In this document: positions 12,501 through 25,168 of the stretch, in pieces
Numbering within the stretch: the first letter of the stretch is position 1
How the letters are laid out: each line of letters begins with the position of its first letter
NCBI GenBank assembly: GCA_921293015.1
Contig: OV121092.1
Coordinates: 36,835,764 to 36,899,763 of the forward strand
DNA from: Phorcus lineatus
Taxonomy: Eukaryota; Mollusca; Gastropoda; Trochida; Trochidae
DNA length: 64,000 nt
Reading direction: 5' to 3'
Program-made: the position numbers and the translations under genes
Notes under the pieces: model-generated
Told to the model about the DNA's origin: nothing
The model's database searches: none
Seen by the model: only the letters and a program-made list of their open reading frames with translations

Positions 12501-13728
12501 TAACTTTCTTAAAAATGCATATTTCTAAACCAAACTTTCATCAAATGTACATCACATTGTGTTCTATCGATTGAGCAATAGCAATTTCCTGTCCGGTTCT
12601 TGGTTTGGCCTCAAGTTTCGAGCTTAAACAGGTACAGATAGCTGATTTTGACCAAATTCGCGGAAAAAGACTGAGTTCAATATATGCATATTGTTGTAGC
12701 GAGCGTGATAACTTTCTTAAAAATGCATATTTCTAAACCAAACTTTCATCAAATGTACATCACATTGTGTTCTATCGATTGAGCAAGACCAATTTCCTGT
12801 CCGGTTCTTGGTTTGGCCTCAAGTTTTGAGCTTAAACAGGTACAGATAGCTGATTTTGACCAAATTCGCGGAAAAAGACTGAGTCCAATATATGCATATT
12901 GTTGTAGCGAGCGCGATAACTTTCTTAAAAATGCATATTTCTAAACCAAACTTTCATCAAATGTACATCACATTGTGTTCTATCGATTGAGCAATAGCAA
13001 TTTCCTGTCCGGTTCTTGGTTTGGCCTCAAGTTTCGAGCTTAAACAGGTACAGATAGCTGATTTTGACCAAATTCGCGGAAAAAGACTGAGTTCAATATA
13101 TGCATATTGTTGTAGCGAGCGTGATAACTTTCTTAAAAATGCATATTTCTAAACCAAACTTTCATCAAATGTACATCACATTGTGTTCTATCGATTGAGC
13201 AAGACCAATTTCCTGTCCGGTTCTTGGTTTGGCCTCAAGTTTCGAGCTTAAACAGGTACAGATAGCTGATTTTGACCAAATTCGCGGAAAAAGACTGAGT
13301 CCAATATATGCATATTGTTGTAGCGAGCGTGATAACTTTCTTAAAAATGCATATTTCTAAACCAAACTTTCATCAAATGTACATCACATTGTGTTCTATC
13401 GATTGAGCAATAGCAATTTCCTGTCCGGTTCTTGGTTTGGCCTCAAGTTTCGAGCTTAAACAGGTACATGTAGCTGATTTTGACCAAATTCGCGGAAAAA
13501 GACTGAGTCCAATATATGCATATTGTTGTAGCGAGCGCGATAACTTTCTTAAAAATGCATATTTCTAAACCAAACTTTCATCAAATGTACATCACATTGT
13601 GTTCTATCGATTGAGCAAGACCAATTTCCTGTCCGGTTCTTGGTTTGGCCTCAAGTTTCGAGCTTAAACAGGTACAGATAGCTGATTTTGACCAAATTCG
13701 CGGAAAAAGACTGAGTCCAATATATGCA
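9569..13728. repeat. 20-monomer segment, copy 2 (includes 12-monomer block copy 3)
   Basis: Matches 5,201-9,360 at a 4,368-bp offset. It contains the A-B-C-D-E-E cassette (9,985-11,232) and the third 12-monomer block (11,233-13,728), with TTCATGG at 11,409. Differences found include GCGCGA instead of GCACGA in its first monomer and TACATTTAG near 12,220 where the other copies have TACATGTAG. Confidence 0.88.
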
Positions 13729-16700
13729 TATTGTTGTAGCGAGCGCGATAACTTTCTTAAAAATGCATATTTCTAAACCAAACTTTCATCAAATGTACAT
13801 CACATTGTGTTCTATCGATTGAGCAATAGCAATTTCCTGTCCGGTTCTTGGTTTGGCCTCAAGATTCGAGCTTAAACAGGTACAGATAGCTGATTTTGAC
13901 CAAATTCGCGGAAAAAGACTGAGTTCAATATATGCATATTGTTGTAGCGAGCGTGATAACTTTCTTAAAAATGCATATTTCTAAACCAAACTTTCATCAA
14001 ATGTACATCACATTGTGTTCTATCGATTGAGCAAGACCAATTTCCTGTCCGGTTCTTGGTTTGGCCTCAAGTTTCGAGCTTAAACAGGTACAGATAGCTG
14101 ATTTTGACCAAATTCGCGGAAAAAGACTGAGTCCAATATATGCATATTGTTGTAGCGAGCGCGATAACTTTCTTAAAAATGCATATTTCTAAACCAAACT
14201 TTCATCAAATGTACATCACATTGTGTTCTATCGATTGAGCAATAGCAATTTCCTGTCCGGTTCTTGGTTTGGCCTCCAGATTCGAGCTTAAACAGGTACA
14301 GATAGCTGATTTTGACCAAATTCGCGGAAAAAGACTGAGTCCAATATATGCATATTGTTGTAGCGAGCGCGATAACTTTCTTAAAAATGCATATTTCTAA
14401 ACCAATCTTTCATCAAATGTACATCACATTGTGTTCTATCGATTGAGCAAGACCAATTTCCTGTCCGGTTCTTGGTTTGGCCTCAAGTTTCGAGCTTAAA
14501 CAGGTACAGATAGCTGATTTTGACCAAATTCGCGGAAAAAGACTGAGTCCAATATATGCATATTGTTGTAGCGAGCGCGATAACTTTCTTAAAAATGCAT
14601 ATTTCTAAACCAAACTTTCATCAAATGTACATCACATTGTGTTCTATCGATTGAGCAATAGCAATTTCCTGTCCGGTTCTTGGTTTGGCCTCCAGATTCG
14701 AGCTTAAACAGGTACAGATAGCTGATTTTGACCAAATTCGCGGAAAAAGACTGAGTCCAATATATGCATATTGTTGTAGCGAGCGCGATAACTTTCTTAA
14801 AAATGCATATTTCTAAACCAATCTTTCATCAAATGTACATCACATTGTGTTCTATCGATTGAGCAATAGCAATTTCATGTCCGATTCTTGGTTTGGGCTC
14901 CAGATTCGAGCTTAAACAGGTACAGATAGCTGATTTTGACCAAATTCGCGGAAAAAGACTGAGTCCAATATATGCATATTGTTGTAGCGAGCACGATAAC
15001 TTTCTTAAAAATGCATATTTCTAAACCAAACTTTCATCAAATGTACATCACATTGTGTTCTATCGATTGAGCAATAGCAATTTCCTGTCCGATTCTTGGT
15101 TTGGGCTCCAGATTCGAGCTTAAACAGGTACAGATAGCTGATTTTGACCAAATTCGCGGAAAAAGACTGAGTCCAATATATGCATATTGTTGTAGCGAGC
15201 GCGATAACTTTCTTAAAAATGCATATTTCTAAACCAAACTTTCATCAAATGTACATCACATTGTGTTCTATCGATTGAGCAATAGCAATTTCCTGTCCGA
15301 TTCTTGGTTTGGGCTCCAGATTCGAGCTTAAACAGGTACAGATAGCTGATTTTGACCAAATTCGCGGAAAAAGACTGAGTCCAATATATGCATATTGTTG
15401 TAGCGAGCGCGATAACTTTCTTAAAAATGCATATTTCTAAACCAAACTTTCATCAAATGTACACCACATTGTGTTCTATCAATTGAGCAATAGCAATTTC
15501 CTGTCCGGTTCTTGGTTTGGGCTCCAGATTCGAGCTTAAACAGGTACAGATAGCTGATTTTGACCAAATTCGCGGAAAAAGACTGAGTCCAATATATGCA
15601 TATTGTTGTAGCGAGCACGATAACTTTCTTAAAAATGCATATTTCTAAACCAAACTTTCATCAAATGTACACCACATTGTGTTCTATCGATTGAGTAATA
15701 CCAATTTCCTGTCCGATTCTTGGTTTGGCCTCAAGTTTCGAGCTTAAACAGGTACAGATAGCTGATTTTGACCAAATTCGCGGAAAAAGACTGAGTCCAA
15801 TATATGCATTTTGTTGTAGCGAGCACGATAACTTTCTTAAAAATGCATATTTCTAAACCAAACTTTCATCAAATGTACACCACATTGTGTTCTATCGATT
15901 GAGCAATAGCAATTTCATGTCCGATTCTTGGTTTGGCCTCCAGATTCGAGCTTAAACAGGTACAGATAGCTGATTTTGACCAAATTCGCGGAAAAAGACT
16001 GAGTCCAATATATGCATATTGTTGTAGCGAGCGTGATAACTTTCTTAAAAATGCATATTTCTAAACCAAACTGTCATCAAATGTACATCACATTGTGTTC
16101 TATCGATTGAGCAATAGCAATTTCCTGTCCGGTTCTTGGTTTGGCCTCAAGTTTCGAGCTTAAACAGGTACATGTAGCTGATTTTGACCAAATTCGCGGA
16201 AAAAGACTGAGTCCAATATATGCATATTGTTGTAGCGAGCGCGATAACTTTCTTAAAAATGCATATTTCTAAACCAAACTTTCATCAAATGTACATCACA
16301 TTGTGTTCTATCGATTGAGCAATACCAATTTCCTGTCCGATTCTTGGTTTGGCCTCCAGATTCGAGCTTAAACAGGTACAGATAGCTGATTTTGACCAAA
16401 TTCGCGGGAAAAGACTGAGTCCAATATATGCATATTGTTGTAGCGAGCGTGATAACTTTCTTAAAAATGCATATTTCTAAACCAAACTTTCATCAAATGT
16501 ACATCACATTGTGTTCTAACAATTGAGCAATACCAATTTCCTGTCCGATTCTTGGTTTGGCCTCCAGATTCGAGCTTAAACAGGTACAGATAGCTGATTT
16601 TGAACAAATTCGCGGAAAAAGACTGAGTCCAATATATGCATATTGTTGTAGCGAGCACGATAACTTTCTTAAAAATGCATATTTCTAAACCAAACTTTCA

Positions 16701-17264
16701 TCAAATGTACATCACATTGTGTTCTATCAATTGAGCAATAGCAATTTCCTGTCCGGTTCTTGGTTTGGGCTCCAGATTCGAGCTTAAACAGGTACAGATA
16801 GCTGATTTTGACCAAATTCGCGGAAAAAGACTGAGTCCAATATATGCATATTGTTGCAGCGAGCGCGATAACTTTCTTAAAAATGCATATTTCTAAACCA
16901 AACTTTCATCAAATGTACATCACATTGTGTTCTATCGATAAAGCAATAGCAATTTCATGTCCGATTCTTGGTTTGGGCTCCAGATTCGAGCTTAAACAGG
17001 TACAGATAGCTGATTTTGACCAAATTCGCGGAAAAAGACTGAGTCCAATATATGCATATTGTTGTAGCGAGCGTGATAACTTTCTTAAAAATGCATATTT
17101 CTAAACCAAACTGTCATCAAATGTACATCACATTGTGTTCTATCGATTGAGCAATAGCAATTTCCTGTCCGGTTCTTGGTTTGGCCTCAAGTTTCGAGCT
17201 TAAACAGGTACATGTAGCTGATTTTGACCAAATTCGCGGAAAAAGACTGAGTCCAATATATGCA
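13729..17264. repeat. 17-monomer segment repeating 3,121-6,656 at 10,608 bp
   Basis: Seventeen monomers follow the subtype order of 3,121-6,656. They include the ACACC/TATCAATT monomer at 15,393, the GAGTAATACC monomer with TGCATTTTG (near 15,805), and the A-B-C-D-E cassette at 16,225-17,264. The offset of 51 monomers equals 30 plus 21, the sum of the two other large offsets. Differences include TCAAGATTCG near 13,860 (TCAAGTTTCG in the other copy) and GCACGA near 14,990. Confidence 0.87.
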
Positions 17265-17472
17265 TATTGTTGTAGCGAGCGCGATAACTTTCTTAAAAAT
17301 GCATATTTCTAAACCAAACTTTCATCAAATGTACATCACATTGTGTTCTAACAATTGAGCAATACCAATTTCCTGTCCGATTCTTGGTTTGGCCTCCAGA
17401 TTCGAGCTTAAACAGGTACAGATAGCTGATTTTGACCAAATTCGCGGAAAAAGACTGAGTCCAATATATGCA
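17265..17472. repeat. TAACAATT monomer between segment and five-monomer HOR
   Basis: One monomer with TAACAATT, CCGATTC and TTGACCAAATTC. In the related copies at 6,657 and 11,025 this place holds a second E-type (AACTGTC) monomer, so the order was changed here by local exchange or conversion. Confidence 0.75.
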
Positions 17473-19552
17473 TATTGTTGTAGCGAGCACGATAACTTTC
17501 TTAAAAATGCATATTTCTAAACCAAACTTTCATCAAATGTACATCACATTGTGTTCTAACAATTGAGCAATACCAATTTCCTGTCCGATTCTTGGTTTGG
17601 CCTCCAGATTCGAGCTTAAACAGGTACAGATAGCTGATTTTGACCAAATTCGCGGAAAAAGACTGAGTCCAATATATGCATATTGTTGTAGCGAGCGCGA
17701 TAACTTTCTTAAAAATGCATATTTCTAAACCAATCTTTCATCAAATGTACATCACATTGTGTTCTATCGATTGAGCAATAGCAATTTCATGTCCGATTCT
17801 TGGTTTGGGCTCCAGATTCGAGCTTAAAGAGGTACAGATAGCTGATTTTGACCAAATTCGCGGAAAAAGACTGAGTCCAATATATGCATATTGTTGTAGC
17901 GAGCGCGATAACTTTCTTAAAAATGCATATTTCTAAACCAAACTTTCATCAAATGTACATCACATTGTGTTCTATCGATTGAGCAATAGCAATTTCCTGT
18001 CCGATTCTTGGTTTGGGCTCCAGATTCGAGCTTAAACAGGTACAGATAGCTGATTTTGACCAAATTCGCGGAAAAAGACTGAGTCCAATATATGCATATT
18101 GTTGTAGCGAGCGCGATAACTTTCTTAAAAATGCATATTTCTAAACCAAACTTTCATCAAATGTACATCACATTGTGTTCTATCGATTGAGCAATAGCAA
18201 TTTCCTGTCCGATTCTTGGTTTGGGCTCCAGATTCGAGCTTAAACAGGTACAGATAGCTGATTTTGACCAAATTCGCGGAAAAAGACTGAGTCCAATATA
18301 TGCATATTGTTGTAGCGAGCGTGATAACTTTCTTAAAAATGCATATTTCTAAACCAAACTTTCATCAAATGTACATCACATTGTGTTCTATCGATTGAGC
18401 AATAGCAATTTCCTGTCCGGTTCTTGGTTTGGCCTCCAGATTCGAGCTTAAACAGGTACAGATAGCTGATTTTGACCAAATTCGCGGAAAAAGACTGAGT
18501 CCAATATATGCATATTGTTGTAGCGAGCACGATAACTTTCTTAAAAATGCATATTTCTAAACCAAACTTTCATCAAATGTACATCACATTGTGTTCTAAC
18601 AATTGAGCAATACCAATTTCCTGTCCGATTCTTGGTTTGGCCTCCAGATTCGAGCTTAAACAGGTACAGATAGCTGATTTTGACCAAATTCGCGGAAAAA
18701 GACTGAGTCCAATATATGCATATTGTTGTAGCGAGCGCGATAACTTTCTTAAAAATGCATATTTCTAAACCAATCTTTCATCAAATGTACATCACATTGT
18801 GTTCTATCGATTGAGCAATAGCAATTTCATGTCCGATTCTTGGTTTGGGCTCCAGATTCGAGCTTAAACAGGTACAGATAGCTGATTTTGACCAAATTCG
18901 CGGAAAAAGACTGAGTCCAATATATGCATATTGTTGTAGCGAGCGCGATAACTTTCTTAAAAATGCATATTTCTAAACCAAACTTTCATCAAATGTACAT
19001 CACATTGTGTTCTATCGATTGAGCAATAGCAATTTCCTGTCCGATTCTTGGTTTGGGCTCCAGATTCGAGCTTAAACAGGTACAGATAGCTGATTTTGAC
19101 CAAATTCGCGGAAAAAGACTGAGTCCAATATATGCATATTGTTGTAGCGAGCGCGATAACTTTCTTAAAAATGCATATTTCTAAACCAAACTTTCATCAA
19201 ATGTACATCACATTGTGTTCTATCGATTGAGCAATAGCAATTTCCTGTCCGATTCTTGGTTTGGGCTCCAGATTCGAGCTTAAACAGGTACAGATAGCTG
19301 ATTTTGACCAAATTCGCGGAAAAAGACTGAGTCCAATATATGCATATTGTTGTAGCGAGCGTGATAACTTTCTTAAAAATGCATATTTCTAAACCAAACT
19401 TTCATCAAATGTACATCACATTGTGTTCTATCGATTGAGCAATAGCAATTTCCTGTCCGGTTCTTGGTTTGGCCTCAAGTTTCGAGCTTAAACAGGTACA
19501 TGTAGCTGATTTTGACCAAATTCGCGGAAAAAGACTGAGTCCAATATATGCA
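17473..19552. repeat. Five-monomer HOR (1,040 bp), two tandem copies
   Basis: Order per copy: GCACGA/TAACAATT; AACCAATC/TTCATGTCC; two CCGATTC/TTTGGGC monomers; GCGTGA/CCGGTTC. Copies start at 17,473 and 18,513. The first copy keeps TTAAAGAGG near 17,826, the second has TTAAACAGG. The fifth monomers differ in their second half (TCCAGATTCG/TACAGATAG against TCAAGTTTCG/TACATGTAG), which suggests a recombination boundary inside that monomer. Confidence 0.85.
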
Positions 19553-21632
19553 TATTGTTGTAGCGAGCGCGATAACTTTCTTAAAAATGCATATTTCTAA
19601 ACCAAACTTTCATCAAATGTACATCACATTGTGTTCTATCGATTGAGCAAGACCAATTTCCTGTCCGGTTCTTGGTTTGGCCTCAAGTTTCGAGCTTAAA
19701 CAGGTACAGATAGCTGATTTTGACCAAATTCGCGGAAAAAGACTGAGTCCAATATATGCATATTGTTGTAGCGAGCGCGATAACTTTCTTAAAAATGCAT
19801 ATTTCTAAACCAAACTTTCATCAAATGTACATCACATTGTGTTCTATCGATTGAGCAATAGCAATTTCCTGTCCGGTTATTGGTTTGGCCTCAAGTTTCG
19901 AGCTTAAACAGGTACAGATAGCTGATTTTGACCAAATTCGCGGAAAAAGACTGAGTTCAATATATGCATATTGTTGTAGCGAGCGTGATAACTTTCTTAA
20001 AAATGCATATTTCTAAACCAAACTTTCATCAAATGTACATCACATTGTGTTCTATCGATTGAGCAAGACCAATTTCCTGTCCGGTTCTTGGTTTGGCCTC
20101 AAGTTTCGAGCTTAAACAGGTACAGATAGCTGATTTTGACCAAATTCGCGGAAAAAGACTGAGTCCAATATATGCATATTGTTGTAGCGAGCGCGATAAC
20201 TTTCTTAAAAATGCATATTTCTAAACCAAACTTTCATCAAATGTACATCACATTGTGTTCTATCGGTTGAGCAATAGCAATTTCCTGTCCGGTTCTTGGT
20301 TTGGCCTCCAGATTCGAGCTTAAACAGGTACAGATAGCTGATTTTGACCAAATTCGCGGAAAAAGACTGAGTCCAATATATGCATATTGTTGTAGCGAGC
20401 GCGATAACTTTCTTAAAAATGCATATTTCTAAACCAATCTTTCATCAAATGTACATCACATTGTGTTCTATCGATTGAGCAATAGCAATTTCATGTCCGA
20501 TTCTTGGTTTGGGCTCCAGATTCGAGCTTAAACAGGTACAGATAGCTGATTTTGACCAAATTCGCGGAAAAAGACTGAGTCCAATATATGCATATTGTTG
20601 TAGCGAGCGCGATAACTTTCTTAAAAATGCATATTTCTAAACCAAACTTTCATCAAATGTACATCACATTGTGTTCTATCGATTGAGCAATAGCAATTTC
20701 CTGTCCGATTCTTGGTTTGGGCTCCAGATTCGAGCTTAAACAGGTACAGATAGCTGATTTTGACCAAATTCGCGGAAAAAGACTGAGTCCAATATATGCA
20801 TATTGTTGTAGCGAGCGCGATAACTTTCTTAAAAATGCATATTTCTAAACCAAACTTTCATCAAATGTACATCACATTGTGTTCTATCGATTGAGCAATA
20901 GCAATTTCCTGTCCGATTCTTGGTTTGGCCTCCAGATTCGAGCTTAAACAGGTACAGATAGCTGATTTTGACCAAATTCGCGGAAAAAGACTGAGTCCAA
21001 TATATGCATATTGTTGTAGCGAGCGCGATAACTTTCTTAAAAATGCATATTTCTAAACCAAACTTTCATCAAATGTACACCACATTGTGTTCTATCAATT
21101 GAGCAATAGCAATTTCCTGTCCGGTTCTTGGTTTGGGCTCCAGATTCGAGCTTAAACAGGTACAGATAGCTGATTTTGACCAAATTCGCGGAAAAAGACT
21201 GAGTCCAATATATGCATATTGTTGTAGCGAGCACGATAACTTTCTTAAAAATGCATATTTCTAAACCAAACTTTCATCAAATGTACATCACATTGTGTTC
21301 TATCGATAAAGCAATAGCAATTTCATGTCCGATTCTTGGTTTGGCCTCCAGATTCGAGCTTAAACAGGTACAGATAGCTGATTTTGACCAAATTCGCGGA
21401 AAAAGACTGAGTCCAATATATGCATATTGTTGTAGCGAGCGTGATAACTTTCTTAAAAATGCATATTTCTAAACCAAACTGTCATCAAATGTACATCACA
21501 TTGTGTTCTATCGATTGAGCAATAGCAATTTCCTGTCCGGTTCTTGGTTTGGCCTCAAGTTTCGAGCTTAAACAGGTACATGTAGCTGATTTTGACCAAA
21601 TTCGCGGAAAAAGACTGAGTCCAATATATGCA
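19553..21632. repeat. Ten-monomer transition segment
   Basis: Begins with GCAAGACC and GAGTTCAA monomers like the left segment, then AACCAATC/TTCATGTCC, CCGATTC, an ACACC/TATCAATT monomer at 21,009, a D-like monomer at 21,217 lacking TTGCAG, and an E monomer. It resembles 13,729-16,224 with several monomers missing. Private variants include GGTTATTGG near 19,877 and CTATCGGTTG near 20,262. Confidence 0.75.
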
Positions 21633-24600
21633 TATTGTTGTAGCGAGCGCGATAACTTTCTTAAAAATGCATATTTCTAAACCAAACTTTCATCAAATGT
21701 ACATCACATTGTGTTCTATCGATTGAGCAATACCAATTTCCTGTCCGATTCTTGGTTTGGCCTCCAGATTCGAGCTTAAACAGGTACAGATAGCTGATTT
21801 TGACCAAATTCGCGGGAAAAGACTGAGTCCAATATATGCATATTGTTGTAGCGAGCGTGATAACTTTCTTAAAAATGCATATTTCTAAACCAAACTTTCA
21901 TCAAATGTACATCACATTGTGTTCTAACAATTGAGCAATACCAATTTCCTGTCCGATTCTTGGTTTGGCCTCCAGATTCGAGCTTAAACAGGTACAGATA
22001 GCTGATTTTGAACAAATTCGCGGAAAAAGACTGAGTCCAATATATGCATATTGTTGTAGCGAGCACGATAACTTTCTTAAAAATGCATATTTCTAAACCA
22101 AACTTTCATCAAATGTACATCACATTGTGTTCTATCAATTGAGCAATAGCAATTTCCTGTCCGGTTCTTGGTTTGGGCTCCAGATTCGAGCTTAAACAGG
22201 TACAGATAGCTGATTTTGACCAAATTCGCGGAAAAAGACTGAGTCCAATATATGCATATTGTTGCAGCGAGCGCGATAACTTTCTTAAAAATGCATATTT
22301 CTAAACCAAACTTTCATCAAATGTACATCACATTGTGTTCTATCGATAAAGCAATAGCAATTTCATGTCCGATTCTTGGTTTGGGCTCCAGATTCGAGCT
22401 TAAACAGGTACAGATAGCTGATTTTGACCAAATTCGCGGAAAAAGACTGAGTCCAATATATGCATATTGTTGTAGCGAGCGTGATAACTTTCTTAAAAAT
22501 GCATATTTCTAAACCAAACTGTCATCAAATGTACATCACATTGTGTTCTATCGATTGAGCAATAGCAATTTCCTGTCCGGTTCTTGGTTTGGCCTCAAGT
22601 TTCGAGCTTAAACAGGTACATGTAGCTGATTTTGACCAAATTCGCGGAAAAAGACTGAGTCCAATATATGCATATTGTTGTAGCGAGCGCGATAACTTTC
22701 TTAAAAATGCATATTTCTAAACCAAACTTTCATCAAATGTACATCACATTGTGTTCTATCGATTGAGCAATACCAATTTCCTGTCCGATTCTTGGTTTGG
22801 CCTCCAGATTCGAGCTTAAACAGGTACAGATAGCTGATTTTGACCAAATTCGCGGGAAAAGACTGAGTCCAATATATGCATATTGTTGTAGCGAGCGTGA
22901 TAACTTTCTTAAAAATGCATATTTCTAAACCAAACTTTCATCAAATGTACATCACATTGTGTTCTAACAATTGAGCAATACCAATTTCCTGTCCGATTCT
23001 TGGTTTGGCCTCCAGATTCGAGCTTAAACAGGTACAGATAGCTGATTTTGAACAAATTCGCGGAAAAAGACTGAGTCCAATATATGCATATTGTTGTAGC
23101 GAGCGTGATAACTTTCTTAAAAATGCATATTTCTAAACCAAACTGTCATCAAATGTACATCACATTGTGTTCTATCGATTGAGCAATAGCAATTTCCTGT
23201 CCGGTTCTTGGTTTGGCCTCAAGTTTCGAGCTTAAACAGGTACATGTAGCTGATTTTGACCAAATTCGCGGAAAAAGACTGAGTCCAATATATGCATATT
23301 GTTGTAGCGAGCGCGATAACTTTCTTAAAAATGCATATTTCTAAACCAAACTTTCATCAAATGTACATCACATTGTGTTCTATCGATTGAGCAATACCAA
23401 TTTCCTGTCCGATTCTTGGTTTGGCCTCCAGATTCGAGCTTAAACAGGTACAGATAGCTGATTTTGACCAAATTCGCGGGAAAAGACTGAGTCCAATATA
23501 TGCATATTGTTGTAGCGAGCGTGATAACTTTCTTAAAAATGCATATTTCTAAACCAAACTTTCATCAAATGTACATCACATTGTGTTCTAACAATTGAGC
23601 AATACCAATTTCCTGTCCGATTCTTGGTTTGGCCTCCAGATTCGAGCTTAAACAGGTACAGATAGCTGATTTTGAACAAATTCGCGGAAAAAGACTGAGT
23701 CCAATATATGCATATTGTTGTAGCGAGCACGATAACTTTCTTAAAAATGCATATTTCTAAACCAAACTTTCATCAAATGTACATCACATTGTGTTCTATC
23801 AATTGAGCAATAGCAATTTCCTGTCCGGTTCTTGGTTTGGGCTCCAGATTCGAGCTTAAACAGGTACAGATAGCTGATTTTGACCAAATTCGCGGAAAAA
23901 GACTGAGTCCAATATATGCATATTGTTGCAGCGAGCGCGATAACTTTCTTAAAAATGCATATTTCTAAACCAAACTTTCATCAAATGTACATCACATTGT
24001 GTTCTATCGATAAAGCAATAGCAATTTCATGTCCGATTCTTGGTTTGGGCTCCAGATTCGAGCTTAAACAGGTACAGATAGCTGATTTTGACCAAATTCG
24101 CGGAAAAAGACTGAGTCCAATATATGCATATTGTTGTAGCGAGCGTGATAACTTTCTTAAAAATGCATATTTCTAAACCAAACTGTCATCAAATGTACAT
24201 CACATTGTGTTCTATCGATTGAGCAATAGCAATTTCCTGTCCGGTTCTTGGTTTGGCCTCAAGTTTCGAGCTTAAACAGGTACATGTAGCTGATTTTGAC
24301 CAAATTCGCGGAAAAAGACTGAGTCCAATATATGCATATTGTTGTAGCGAGCGCGATAACTTTCTTAAAAATGCATATTTCTAAACCAAACTTTCATCAA
24401 ATGTACATCACATTGTGTTCTATCGATTGAGCAATACCAATTTCCTGTCCGATTCTTGGTTTGGCCTCCAGATTCGAGCTTAAACAGGTACAGATAGCTG
24501 ATTTTGACCAAATTCGCGGGAAAAGACTGAGTCCAATATATGCATATTGTTGTAGCGAGCGTGATAACTTTCTTAAAAATGCATATTTCTAAACCAAACT

Positions 24601-25168
24601 TTCATCAAATGTACATCACATTGTGTTCTAACAATTGAGCAATACCAATTTCCTGTCCGATTCTTGGTTTGGGCTCCAGATTCGAGCTTAAACAGGTACA
24701 GATAGCTGATTTTGACCAAATTCGCGGAAAAAGACTGAGTCCAATATATGCATATTGTTGCAGCGAGCGCGATAACTTTCTTAAAAATGCATATTTCTAA
24801 ACCAAACTTTCATCAAATGTACATCACATTGTGTTCTATCGATAAAGCAATAGCAATTTCATGTCCGATTCTTGGTTTGGGCTCCAGATTCGAGCTTAAA
24901 CAGGTACAGATAGCTGATTTTGACCAAATTCGCGGAAAAAGACTGAGTCCAATATATGCATATTGTTGTAGCGAGCGCGATAACTTTCTTAAAAATGCAT
25001 ATTTCTAAACCAAACTTTCATCAAATGTACATCACATTGTGTTCTATCGATTGAGCAATACCAATTTCCTGTCCGATTCTTGGTTTGGCCTCCAGATTCG
25101 AGCTTAAACAGGTACAGATAGCTGATTTTGACCAAATTCGCGGGAAAAGACTGAGTCCAATATATGCA
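21633..25168. repeat. Eight-monomer HOR (1,664 bp) with 5+3 substructure
   Basis: GCGGGAAAAG (A-type) monomers recur at steps of 5, 3, 5 and 3 monomers (GCGGG near 21,811, 22,851, 23,475, 24,515 and 25,139). The unit is A-B-C-D-E followed by A-B-E. Copies start at 21,633 and 23,297, and one A monomer of a third is at 24,961. In the second copy the last two monomers differ: the one at 24,545 starts as B but continues with TTTGGGC and TTGACC, and it is followed by a D monomer at 24,753 in place of E. Confidence 0.88.

Noticed and set aside
19960..21640. A separate satellite family in the transition segment
   Set aside because: The monomers carry the same consensus and length and only a few private substitutions (GGTTATTGG and CTATCGGTTG), so they belong to the same family.
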